This document shows, one piece after another, positions 10,875 to 21,330 of a stretch of 62,843 bases of DNA (positions within the stretch are counted from its first letter, which is position 1; each line of letters starts with the position of its first letter). Origin of the DNA: Acanthaster planci (Eukaryota; Echinodermata; Asteroidea; Valvatida; Acanthasteridae). The notes under the pieces are model-generated. The model saw only the letters and a program-made list of their open reading frames with translations, was not told where the DNA came from and did not search any database. A program made the position numbers and the translations under genes. The DNA lies in NCBI RefSeq assembly GCF_001949145.1, contig NW_019091367.1, positions 544,061 to 606,903 of the forward strand, read 5' to 3'.

Positions 10875-11966
10875 ATCCAGACTGAGGAGGGCTCGCCAGG
10901 GACCCAGTCTTTGAAGCAGTTCATCGTCAGTAGAATCGCAACAACGGAGCGGCCGAAATCTCACGGGTCGTGGTTTAGCCATTTCAAGGGCAGACAGTTT
11001 ACTGTACGAAGTACGAGTTATTTAAAATAACATTTGAAGCACATAAAGAATTCAACAATTACTACAAAAAAACTTATATGGCGAATAGCTGAAACAAGAT
11101 ACCACTTTACACGATCTTTAAACAGTCTACTTGATCAACAGAAATAATTATCGTGGTTTGTGTATTGTAATAAATTTGCACAGTGACAATCCTAGTCTGT
11201 GAAATTTAAAGCATACTTTTTTATTTTGGAAGAATGGAATCCGCCATTTTGTGCGGGGTAAAGGTTTCTGTTTTTATACTATCGGTAAACGGTAAAATCA
11301 GAAAAACTGTGTGGCTGCCTTAAACAATGGCTTTTCCTTGTAGAGCCAATTAATGAATTAATTAAGTTTGTACCTGGAGGGTAAAATAATCTGTAAAGGG
11401 TCAATCATGCGAATTTTACTTGTGAAATGGTTTGCTCAATTTGTTTCTCTTAAAATGTGAAATCTGCTGGACTTGTATATTTGGCAATACCCTCTTTGAA
11501 ACACTGCACTTTTAAAACATTTTTATGTTTCATTCATTCACAGAGATGTACACCGAAGCTGTTTTTGTACAAATAAGCAAGAACATTTCGAGTGAAAATT
11601 TCAAAAAAATCTATTATTATTATGGCTTTAAAGAAATTAGTATGGTTTATTTTAATTCTCCCGTCGCAGCCTAGAGATTGAATTATGAACCAGTTTATGC
11701 TCATAAAAAATTTGCAATAATTGCTAAAAAACATTAAAGAAAAAATTTACTCAGATAAAACCGCTAGTTAGAAAAATTTTAAACAAAACCAAGTTCTTTA
11801 AAATGTCTCTATTACAATTATAAACAATTAAAATAGGACTCACAATCTACAAGAATTAAATTACAAGACTTAGTTCTCATAGTTTAACCAGAGAAAGAAC
11901 TGAACTGTATTTGTATCTATTAGTTCGGCATCTCGGGATTGATAAAGTGTTGGCACTACGTAAATT

Positions 11967-12172
11967 ATTGAAAGAATCCTACAAGTAAAATTGTAGGTAC
12001 AGTGTTGAGTCGTTAAATACATGAATCGTAGGATTGTCCATTTGCCCTTCATCCATTAAAAAAATCATTGAAAGAATCCTTACAAGATATCGTGAAATAA
12101 TGTCGAAACAGTGTCGAGTCGTGAAATACATGACTGGTAGGATTGTCCATTTGTCCTTCATCAATCATTGTG
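11967..12172. repeat. Tandem duplication, about 100 bp, two copies
   Basis: ATTGAAAGAATCCT begins copies at 11967 and 12067. Both continue through CAGTGTTGAGTCG / CAGTGTCGAGTCG, AAATACATGA and TAGGATTGTCCATTTG. The copies differ at several positions. Confidence 0.8.
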
Positions 12173-12359
12173 TGCAAATTTTAGAGGCTTGAAATTTATA
12201 GGATGTGCAAAAATATTGCTAAATTAATAATCAATCATTGCCAGTAGACAGAGTTAAAGTTAGAAGTTCCAACGCACTTCATTTTCCACTGCTTAGGTCG
12301 ATATTTTGTTCTTCTTCACCTCATGATTTGTGGTTGATACTTAATCCATGTTTGTGTAC

Positions 12360-12622
12360 GTCAGTGGCGTAGCTAGCTTTAAGTGTGTGGGTGTGTGTGT
12401 GGGGCGATTCAAAAGCCAATGCGGATTTAAGGGCTCGTTCAACATGACATTGGGGGAGAAACAGACATCCTTTTTTATTCAATGGCGTTGTTTCCTTAGG
12501 GTTTTGGTGCTAATAATATTAGATATTTGATAAATAAACAAACTGATTACTTTCTTACCTTTGAATAGTCCCTTTAAAGAAATCCGTGGGGGAAGTCCCC
12601 CCCCGCTTTATACGCCACTGAC
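12360..12622. mobile_element. MITE with GTCAGTGGCGTA ends
   Basis: GTCAGTGGCGTA at 12360 is matched in inverse by TACGCCACTGAC at 12611-12622, enclosing about 260 bases with no coding potential. This is the layout of a short non-autonomous DNA transposon. A single CTAGTGGCGTAA at about 22066 may be a solo end of the same family. Confidence 0.65.
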
Positions 12623-12769
12623 CCCAGTGCTAATGTCGCTCCACTCGGACGAGATTCCAGGGCCTCTAGAGCCATCTTATATACATAAGACCAACCATCG
12701 GATGGCTTTTAGTAAGGAAGGAGCATTAATACGTATTTCGCATGCTTGAATTCAAATTATGAGATTTTG

Positions 12770-12980
12770 ATAATGTTCTTGATGGGTATTGCACTTTCCA
12801 TCACACTGTCACTGTAAGATCAATTCATCATCCATTTGCATCGCCCTAGATCTTTGCCTCACCCCCCCCCTTCCCAAGATTGGGAGATTCTGAATTGGCA
12901 CGGCGGAGAAAATACTTTACCAAGGCATTGTTGGTACATTTGGGGTTGTTGTGGAGATTGAGATCGAGCCTTTAGGTATA
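12770..12980 (+). repeat. Receptor 5' module without a receptor (relic C)
   Basis: A diverged copy of the leader: TTTACCAAGGCATTGTTGG at about 12917 and GGAGATTGAGATCGAGCC at about 12952-12970 match the blocks before the receptor start codons. No receptor follows; unrelated sequence begins by 13000. Confidence 0.5.
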
Positions 12981-13589
12981 GGCCTTTCTTAACATGCAAA
13001 TTTTATGAACAAACTCAGCCATAATGTACTGCCATTCGATAGCAAAGCCAATTTAGGTTCTTTTCATTATTGTCAATCAAAACTCATGAGTCATACGTTG
13101 AGGCTACTAGTTCGGGAGGCTTGTTCCCGTATGTTCATGAACAGCTCGATTTGTTGTTCGCGGGTTGGCCGTTCGAACGCCGGTAATGTATACCCGCTTA
13201 TCGCTTGTTCAGTTAGTGGCAAGCAACACGGCGGCGTCCATGTATTAAACTCTCTAAAGGGTTAATGTTTGGAAAACTGGGTTGAATTATTTTCTTTATA
13301 TAAAAGAGCAATCATTTAAGTGCTGTGGGACATAATTGATGTTAATTTGGCAAAACGTCCCATTGTCCCACCTTCGGAAGCCATCTCGCTGTGTTTTGCG
13401 GCTGTTTAAAAATAAACATTTCACAAGTTTTTCCGTGTGTTCCTGTAAAACCTTGACAAGGAGGTGGTGTGTGATCCTGTTCCGAGAAGAGTGTTCTTAG
13501 GTCGTGTTCCCACCGTTCGAGCGCGAGAACAAGAAAACTATGTCAAGATCAGGCCGCCCGAACTCAACCATTACGTTTTAAAATAGAAT

Positions 13590-14900
13590 AGAATTTATTT
13601 ATTTATTTATTTTGTGTTTATTTTATTTATCCAGGGTGAGCCAAAATCAGTTAACATACGTGTTTCCATTTGGGCCCTGCGTGTTTCAGTTAAAAACAAA
13701 AGCACCATAAAAAGACATTAAAAGTAGTAAAACTCAATTACAACATAAATTCACAAGAACAAAACTAATATAAAATATACCTAAATTAAAAATGACAATG
13801 TACATGTATGTATGACACACACACGTATAAGTAATACAGAGAGTAGAACATCGAGTAATATATTATTGAAAATAAAAATAGAGAAGACACAAATATAGAA
13901 TCATATGTGTATTATGTAAACAATAGTTGAAAAAGCTCAGTTTTAAAAACTGGAAGAGACTCAATTTGTCTGAGAGTATTCGGTAGATTGTTCCACATTT
14001 TTAACCCCAGAAACAGCAAAGCTCGAGCGCAGGCTTTCCGTCTTGGCTAAGGAAACCCTCAGGGTAAGGTTACCATTTTGCCTTGTGCAGCTGTTAGTAA
14101 ATTTGGAGAATAGCTCTNNNNNNNNNNNNNNNNNNNNNNNNNNNNNNNNNNNNNNNNNNNNNNNNNNNNNNNNNNNNNNNNNNNNNNNNNNNNNNNNNNN
14201 NNNNNNNNNNNNNNNNNNNNNNNNNNNNNNNNNNNNNNNNNNNNNNNNNNNNNNNNNNNNNNNNNNNNNNNNNNNNNNNNNNNNNNNNNNNNNNNNNNNN
14301 NNNNNNNNNNNNNNNNNNNNNNNNNNNNNNNNNNNNNNNNNNNNNNNNNNNNNNNNNNNNNNNNNNNNNNNNNNNNNNNNNNNNNNNNNNNNNNNNNNNN
14401 NNNNNNNNNNNNNNNNNNNNNNNNNNNNNNNNNNNNNNNNNNNNNNNNNNNNNNNNNNNNNNNNNNNNNNNNNNNNNNNNNNNNNNNNNNNNNNNNNNNN
14501 NNNNNNNNNNNNNNNNNNNNNNNNNNNNNNNNNNNCTTATACACTAGAATGTTTTTTAAACAAATTCTATCGGCAAAACTTAACCATTTCAATTCATTAA
14601 ACGTATCAGTAGAAGCAGTTCGGTTTGGACAACTAAGAATTAATTTGGCGGCTCTTTTCAACATTCTGTTGTGCAACTCAAAGTGTGCATGGTAACGGCC
14701 TCCCCGAACAACTGTATCGCTATTAATAACGATATTAAGGTCAACAGAGGCGATCGTTTGTTTCGGGCCGATAATCATAGACTTGGTTTTGGCAGATGCG
14801 GAATATATTGACTGTAATGGGAATGCAGATGCTCCGAGTAATGATCACATTCACGTCAGAATTATTTAGGAGTCAAGAAAAAAAATAATATACTTTCTCG
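13590..14900 (-). mobile_element. Truncated non-LTR retrotransposon (LINE), 3' end, with assembly gap
   Basis: On the minus strand, 14550-14870 reads through an AKTKSMIIG-like piece and then MLKRAAKLILSC and FNELKWLSFADRI, typical of the C-terminal end of LINE reverse transcriptase proteins. After the gap the frame resumes at 13940-14117 with LKMWNNLPNTLRQIESLPVF, a hallmark of the last segment, followed by an AT-rich 3' tail. The segment joining SDTVV to RGGRY looks internally deleted. The copy is 5' truncated and probably dead. The gap prevents finer placement. Confidence 0.75.
14118..14535. other. Assembly gap (418 N)
   Basis: A run of N of fixed extent inside the LINE copy. Open frames that appear to span it are artefacts. 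Confidence 1.
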
Positions 14901-16242
14901 AAACAGTAACTAAAGTGATTGTGTCCATTCTTGTTTTTAAAAAAAACTTCCTATCCCTTATTTATCTCAGTACAGTAGTCTTCCACATAAAGAATGTCCA
15001 TTTGTTCCCCAAACCTCTTCAGATTACATTGGTAAGATCCGGAGCTCTGAATGGTGCGGTGGAAGCTGTACCGCGAGATGGCTTGCAGGTACACCATTTG
15101 GAATCAATCTCTGCCATGAGAGTGGTGGTTCTAAAAGCCACTCACCAGTTCTTCTTAGAATCACTACTCTGAAGAGATTGATGCCACATGGTATACTCGC
15201 AAACCTTTCAGCAAATCACATTCGATCAAATCTTCCACTGTATCCGGAAGTTCGTAAGTGTGACGTCACTTCAGTTTAAACCACGCCCACTGCACAGGTG
15301 CACTGCACATAGGGTAACATGCATCGATCGCCGTTTATGTGGAACCATGGAACCGGAGTTAACGCGCAACTTCTGCGATCGTCCAATGGGAGGCTGGGAA
15401 TCGTGGTGCGTTCACCTTTGTGACGAAGTCACGAACCGGATATCGTTGGCCATTCATTAGAAAACAGGAAAGGTATGCTTAAAATGACAAATGTCCCGTC
15501 CGCATCAATAATATTTATGATTTTCCCAATCTCCATTGGGAAAACCGTTTCTGTTTTTAACCACAGTGGCTCTAAATCCTTACCTATTAAATCCACATTC
15601 AGTATGCTTCCGGAGGACACCTAAATCAATCCACGTACCAAGGTAGCAGTTGATATACCCGGTTCTTCTTGATTGAAAGTGGAAATTATTGTTGTTGCTA
15701 TTAACTATTAAATCACCTTTACCTTTGACCTACGGGCTCCAGCATCCAAGGGCCTTTGAAGGACACCAAGGCCAATCTAAATAACTCTGAAGAAGATATA
15801 GTCCAATTTTTCCTCGAAATTTGAAGGGAAACCATTTCTAGTGCTTTAACCGTAATGACCTTGGTTTTTTATTTACGTGCTCCAAAATCGATCCGCTTCA
15901 AAGACAAACCCACGTATCAGTTCTAAAGTTGCTATGTTGAGCCCTCTGCTTACAGTGGAAAAACTGACGGACGGATGCACACATGCACACCCCCAAGCAT
16001 CCACCCACCCACGTCCACACACCTGCTTGTTTCACGCATTTGTTCCCCTTCACGCAGTTATGGCCTATCCATCTTGTTTTTCCCTCTCTAAAAGCAGTTA
16101 AGATGTACTTCGTGTTTAGTGAAGACAAACAGTCCTGGAAATCATCATCAAAACTCAAGCTCGAGTGCTCGAAGGAGTTATCTTAATGAAGATAAATGAG
16201 CAGTTTCTTAAAAGGAATGGGGCAAATCAATGTGCATTTTTT
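14901..16242. other. Intergenic stretch, nothing recognised
   Basis: No gene, RNA gene or clear repeat ends were found. A TGACGTCACTT and CCACGCCCACTG run at about 15258-15300 may be ancient regulatory or repeat sequence; a similar CCACGCCCACTG occurs near 21546. Confidence 0.4.
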
Positions 16243-17140
16243 GGTCATCTGATGTCAACCGTGAGTGATATTTCTGCAAACTTTGACCGGCCATACAAAT
16301 AGAATGAGCAATGCGAGAGGTCTAAGGGCTGCATAGATGTAAAATCTTTGGTGTTCTATAGCCGTCAAACTGCGTCGCGTCGTCCCGTCCCGAGGCGTCG
16401 CCTCCTTTTTCATCACTTTTATGCTGTGTTTAATGCGTTGCGTCATGCCGTCTTGGTGTGGCGTCCTGTCATCGCTTCGTGTTGTTTCTTGATGCCGTCG
16501 TTTCGTGCCGCCATGACGTCGCTCCTTGCCGTCGTAGCGTCACGTTGTGCCGTCGCGCCGCCTGTCATTGTATGGTTTTTATACAGTGTGGGATGGGCCA
16601 TCGTGTCCTGATGTCGTGCTGTCGCGTCCTGATGTCTTGCCGTCGCGTCGTGTTGTCGTCCATCGTATCGTACCGTCATTCCTTACTGTTTCTAAAAAAT
16701 GGCTAGTGATTACCAAGGCCAACAGAGGGCGTATGTCACAAGACCAGGAATAATGTCCGTTATAGGGCCTACAAGACTTTATCATGAAATGTTTCTATTG
16801 GTATGAAACTAAACTCTGCTCTAAAGGCGCCCCCTTTTTACACCAGTAATGAGGTGACGGCAAGAGTAGGATGCGACGACACGACGCGACAGCACAACAG
16901 CAGGACGGGACCCAACGACGGCACGACGTAATGCATTAAACACAACATAAAAGTAAGGAGAAAGGAGGCGACTCCACGACGCGACGGCACGAAGTGACGG
17001 AGCCGTCATGGCGTCGTGTTGTGGCGTCGAGGGGACAGGACGACGAGACGTAATTTTGGCGGCTATAGAACACCATAAAAACCGGAGTTCAAAAACGCCC
17101 AGGGGGCGAACGTGAATTCTGTTCACGGTTCACATCAGGC
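16243..17140. mobile_element. Foldback element with long CGTCG-rich inverted arms
   Basis: Two arms are inverse copies. CATCTGATGTCAACCGTGAG at 16247 pairs with the inverse of TTCACGGTTCACATCAGG at about 17118-17136. GGTGTTCTATAGCCG near 16351 pairs with CGGCTATAGAACACC near 17061-17075. A stretch with TTTTATGCTGTGTTTAATGCG near 16420 pairs with the inverse run near 16926-16950. The arms are filled with imperfect GTCGTG/GTCGCGTC repeats. No transposase is present. Open frames on both strands inside the arms are repeat artefacts. Confidence 0.75.
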
Positions 17141-17720
17141 GAAGATACGCTGTATTCGGCATTTATAGAACATAAAAAGCGTAGGGCATCAACACGTACT
17201 CGCATCAAAGGTTTTGACTCTGCAGCACTGACGTCGAATTGAGTGCTACACACTGCTACCCCTTCAAACGTCAAACATTTTGCCGTGTCTAATAATAGGC
17301 GTTAATACGCGTACGTCTGCTAAAGTTGTGTGTGATTAATTGGAATTAAATCGCCGGTGTATGTGCCTTGGAGAGTTTTAGATTTCTTCTGCAACGGTTC
17401 TGCTCTTAAAATCGTAGAATAAAAAAATAGAGAGAGACTATTAAAATTCAAAACGTCGCTTTGGAAACTTGACACGCCTTTCCAAATCTCTTTCCCAAAG
17501 TTTTGAGCATTGCATCATGCATATCTAGGTAACCTGTATTCTTGACTAAACTCAGACAAGATCGGTATGTTGTGACAAAGGAGGAGCAGGCGTCATAAAA
17601 GACACTCAAAACTCTTTTGTTGATATCACCTTCAATAAAATTTGCTTTGGAAGAAAATTGTCTTTTAAAGCGGCTGCCGGACTTCCGCCGCGTTTGTGTA
17701 GATTGAAATTTAACGGCATG
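17141..17720. other. Intergenic stretch between foldback element and MITEs
   Basis: I see no gene or repeat boundary in it. Confidence 0.4.
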
Positions 17721-17906
17721 AAGGCCGGCTCATACTTTGTGGGAAAGCGAAAACGAACGCGAATTTGTGACGTCAAATCATAATATATTCGTGTTACGAA
17801 TTCAAAAAAGTTGAACACATTTCAACTCGAGCGAAATTTCACTACAATTTTTCGTGATGTCAAATTCGCTTCACTTTCGCATACGCCAGAAGTATGAACT
17901 GGCCTT
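17721..17906. mobile_element. AAGGCC-ended palindromic MITE, first copy
   Basis: AAGGCCGGCTCATACTT at 17721 is inverse to AAGTATGAACTGGCCTT ending at 17906. The inside is also roughly palindromic: AAGCGAAAACGAACGCGAATT with TGACGTCAAAT on one side, and ATGTCAAATTCGCTTCACTTTCGC on the other, around a central TTCAACTCGAGCGAA. About 186 bases, no coding. Confidence 0.8.
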
Positions 17907-17946
17907 TAGGTGCAGCAGAATCTCGGCCACGTTTGAAGTAGTCCTG

Positions 17947-18103
17947 AAGGCCAGTTCAATCTCGGCGCGAAAGCGAACATGGACGCGCTTCTAATTTGCA
18001 AAAGTTGAACACACCCCAACTGCCGAGCGAATTTCGCCTCACTAATGTTTTGCCACGTCAAATTCGCTTTACTGTCTCGCCCACTCACGTATGCACCGGC
18101 CTT
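17947..18103. mobile_element. AAGGCC-ended palindromic MITE, second copy
   Basis: AAGGCCAGTTCAATCT at 17947 is inverse, with mismatches, to CGTATGCACCGGCCTT ending at 18103. It shares GCGAAAGCGAAC, TTGAACACA, GCCGAGCGAATTTCGC and ACGTCAAATTCGC with the first copy, which lies only 40 bases away in the same orientation. Confidence 0.75.
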
Positions 18104-20215
18104 GTAAAACTAGACGTGTAATTGGCTGCTACAGCCCAGACCTGCTATTGTTATACGCACAATGGGATGGCGTTTTAATAATGGAAGCTCCGTCGACCAC
18201 ACATGCGCAGAGCCTTGATGGCAAGCGCAGGAGATGAGAAATAAAGCCAAGTCCAAGTGGCTCTGTTCCAAATTCTAATAGAGGTTTTGCGTGGTAGCCA
18301 CTTTTCCAATAAGAGCAATTTGTTCCACAGGGATACATGTAAGTAGCCCTTTTGTGTTATCCCTCTCAACAAAAGAAGTTACTGTAAAGATGAGCTGCCA
18401 TGCACAACCTCCACAGCTAAGATGCTCAGTTCATTTCAAACTTTTTTTTGGCACTGACGTCGCTAGACAATAAATCAGCAGCCAATTCATATCAGGACAA
18501 ATAAGGTAAAAACGTCACACACAGTCGGTACACCATCAAATTTATACGACACCGAATTTACAGAGGCAGTGCTATTGAATCTATCCATGACACAAGACAA
18601 AGCTTCAAGGGTTATGTGCATTGCAACGTTAACCAAATGCTTGAAAATGCATATTTTTGTTTAAAACTGTAATTTTGTCCCGTTGCGATTTTTAAGTTTA
18701 TGCAACTGAAATTTCCCTTGTCAAGAGAAATCTGTGATGTCATTCCAAAACAAGTGTGCTGCATTCAAGCTCTTCTCCAGCCGCTGAATATCCAATCAAA
18801 TGATGCATAGTTAGCATCTTCTTTACAAATATCTCGAGGATATTCTGGATATGCAGAACACTAACAGAAATTGCAGTTATTGGCTGTTGAGTTTCAGGCT
18901 GACAGGAATTAATTTACTTTGATACAATCCAAGATATTCAGGTTAATACCCTTTGGTATAATGCCAAAATCAATGTGGGCAGGAAATGTATTTGTTACAA
19001 GCATTGGGACTCAAATTTATATGATAATATGATTTACATGATGATAATGGGAAATTTCTCTCTTGTAGGGATTTCAAGAGGAAGTTTAATCAAAGAATCG
19101 ATTTCTTTGATTATGGAGGACTGTCAATTCAGCTTTTCCAAGTGTGTTGAATTTTGAAAATTGTAACATAGGCCTACAATCACCTTTTATCCGTTTAATT
19201 GAAATACTCTCTTAAGTGATAAAGTTATCGCAGAATTCTTGTAGTGCAGACTTTGAATAAAAAAATTAACAAGCTTCAAATTGACCATGGTCTTTCTGAA
19301 CGGTCTTCTGGTATTTTTTCCTAATTTTAAATATTCCTTTTCAGTAAACCATTGTTATTAGGTTAAGGTGGTTCCAATATCAACCTATCTATAGAATTTT
19401 GGGCACAAATAGTTTTTTTGTTCAAAATTGATAAGTTTACAGCGAAACTGTGTACTTTTTCCAAACCGAAGACGAAACTCCGTGCTCTTATCCGGTTCCA
19501 CCTTTTTATTCTTGTACTTATACTGTCTCCTTCTGGTCTGCAGTGGTTTCCTGGATCAAAGACAACGCTAAAATTGTATCAACTTGGACAATGAAGCAAT
19601 TATATTCGGTAGAAATGAGTTTGCCCATAATCTATTAAACTTGATTTTGTTAATTTGCCGATTTCACTTTTATAAAATGATAATGAATGGGAGAGTTGTT
19701 TTGAGAAAGGATTTAAAGACTTTTCAACTGAAAGATTTTTCAACTGAAAGATATATTTTTATTTTTACGATACAATGGGCCCATTCTATTATATATGGGT
19801 ACTTATCACTGATTAATTTACTTCAAGCTATGTACCTTATAGATTGTATAAAATTATGAATCAAAGAGCAGTTTAAATGTATATGGATGACACAACTTTC
19901 ATTGATTTTCATCCTAAAATAAAAAAGTGTACCCCGATAATACCAAAGTTGTGACTGATGTTTCACAGAGCTCAATGGTTTTGATTAGAGTTCATGAAAT
20001 GAAGTAGAATTCGTATTGTGAACTTAGACCAGATGAATTTTTGATGAATAGTGCGTAAACGAACGAACTATTAGAAAGTGACCCAAACACTACCTAAATT
20101 ATATACCTTTATAATGCAAGATGACGGACAGAGACAAAGACGGAAACGACGATTTGTTTGGAATTATTTAGGTAAAGAGTGTCTCATTTGTTTTTAAATC
20201 TTGAGGTCACATGAG
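18104..20215. other. AT-rich intergenic stretch before the minus-strand receptors
   Basis: No gene was recognised. There is a small 18-base duplication (TTTTCAACTGAAAGAT twice) near 19723-19755. The last 50 bases before 20216 (GAGGTCACATGAGTCAATC) are shared with the 3' flank at 25460, so they belong to the duplicated receptor unit. Confidence 0.45.
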
Positions 20216-21220
20216 TCAATCTTTTGCGGTTGTCACTTGATTCTTAAGTGGCCCCGTACCATCTTTGTCCTGGCTTCTTCTTCTTCCGACAAGAGAGAGA
20301 AATGCTCGTCTAAACTGCCTGTACTTGAACGCGTAGATGAAGGGATTCGCGCAGGAATTGATTGCCACGAGGGAAACAGAAATGATGTAAATGGCCCCGG
20401 TGAAGTCCAGTTTCCAGCCAAAGTTGAACATGAAGAAAATGACCTGATTTGGGGTCCAACACACCAGGAAGGTGACAAACACGAGCAGGAGGGTCTTGAA
20501 GACGTTGCGGCGGGCCCGAAGCAGCGACTGCTCGGCGTTTTCTGAGTGGGCCGCAATCGCGCCGCCACCTGGGACTGCCGGGGTCGAATTCACGCTGGCC
20601 GACACTGTTGGGGCGATGTCACCGATGCGATTGGCGCTTCGCTTCAGTTCTACGGCCATGTGCGAGTAAACGAACAACATGATGATCGCTGGGATGACGA
20701 ACTGGACCACGATGAAAACGATTCCAAACTCTGGGGAGCCGTCTGAGTAGAAACACCGACCATTTCTATAGGTGCTCTCTGCTGCCTCATAGGCCCCGTT
20801 AAGAATGAATCCCGACAGCCAGATGACCACCATTATACCTGCTACGGACTTTTTGAAGTATAAAGTGGCATATTTGAACGGGTACACGACAGCTACGTAC
20901 CGCTCGCAGGAGACCGACAGCAGGTTGAAGGTGGAGGAAGTGAAGCAGGCCCAGAGGAATAGATTGAACAGCCAGAGGTGGCATGCTATCCGGTTGTCTG
21001 AGGCGTCCAGAAAGGGGTCAGGGGCTGGGGTGTTGCTGGTTAGGATCAGGAAAAGAGAGCCGAGGAAGTCCACCACGGCCTGGTTGCAGATGAAAGCATT
21101 GGTCAGTGTGTGCATGAACTTTACCTTGCAGATAACGGTGGCTACAGTGGCGTTGCCGATCAGGCCAATCACACCAATGATCGTCTTGATAATGCGGAGG
21201 GCAAGCAGGGGCTCAGCCAT
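20216..21220 (-). CDS. Class A orphan GPCR, copy 4, intact, minus strand
   Basis: A 334-residue intronless receptor starting MAEPLLAL at 21220. Landmarks: GNA with N23, D51, C80, CERY at 105-108, W134 region in TM4, an ECL2 cysteine at 156, P177 in TM5, CWTPNQVIFF in TM6 and NPFIYAFKYRQF in TM7. The third loop holds a VNSTPAVPGGG insert absent from copies 1 and 3, plus the shared SLLRARRNVF. The tail is longer (RRRSQDKDGTGPLKNQ, then VTTAKD). The first 110 residues are identical to copy 5. Ligand unknown. It belongs to the inverted arm of the cluster. Confidence 0.93.
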   Translation of the reverse strand: MAEPLLALRIIKTIIGVIGLIGNATVATVICKVKFMHTLTNAFICNQAVVDFLGSLFLILTSNTPAPDPFLDASDNRIACHLWLFNLFLWACFTSSTFNLLSVSCERYVAVVYPFKYATLYFKKSVAGIMVVIWLSGFILNGAYEAAESTYRNGRCFYSDGSPEFGIVFIVVQFVIPAIIMLFVYSHMAVELKRSANRIGDIAPTVSASVNSTPAVPGGGAIAAHSENAEQSLLRARRNVFKTLLLVFVTFLVCWTPNQVIFFMFNFGWKLDFTGAIYIISVSLVAINSCANPFIYAFKYRQFRRAFLSLVGRRRSQDKDGTGPLKNQVTTAKD

Positions 21221-21330
21221 GGTCCTCGCTCTGGTGACTTGATTTTAACTTCCACCAAACTCTGAGCTCTCCAACAGTACCTGGGTAAACGATTTACTGA
21301 GCAGTTCGATCGGGCTGGTCGGGCGGGCAA
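21221..21330 (-). promoter_or_regulatory. 5' leader module of copy 4
   Basis: Read on the minus strand, a TTTACCCAGGTACTGTTGGAG-like block, GGTGGAAGTTAAAATCAAGTC and CAGAGCGAGGACC precede the start codon. The same block order precedes copies 3 and 5 and occurs in the relics. This supports a shared 5' UTR or promoter. Confidence 0.5.

Larger units (their letters stand above)
10875..13589. other. 3' flank of copy 3 and AT-rich intergenic DNA
   Basis: It contains receptor 3' flank to about 11140, a 100-base tandem duplication at 11967-12172, a CAGTGGCGTA-ended element at 12360-12622, a poly-C run near 12862 and a further 5' module relic at about 12770-12980. No gene was recognised; the small open frames look random. 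Confidence 0.5.

Noticed and set aside
14043-14778. Open frames across the N gap on both strands
   Set aside because: Translated N is not sequence. Only the flanking parts on the minus strand carry LINE motifs.
15258-15460. A small gene near a TGACGTCA site
   Set aside because: The 90-codon frame there has no recognisable domain or paralogue in the window.
16348-17126. Several open frames rich in Arg/Ser/Val
   Set aside because: They arise from the GTCGTG repeats of the foldback arms.
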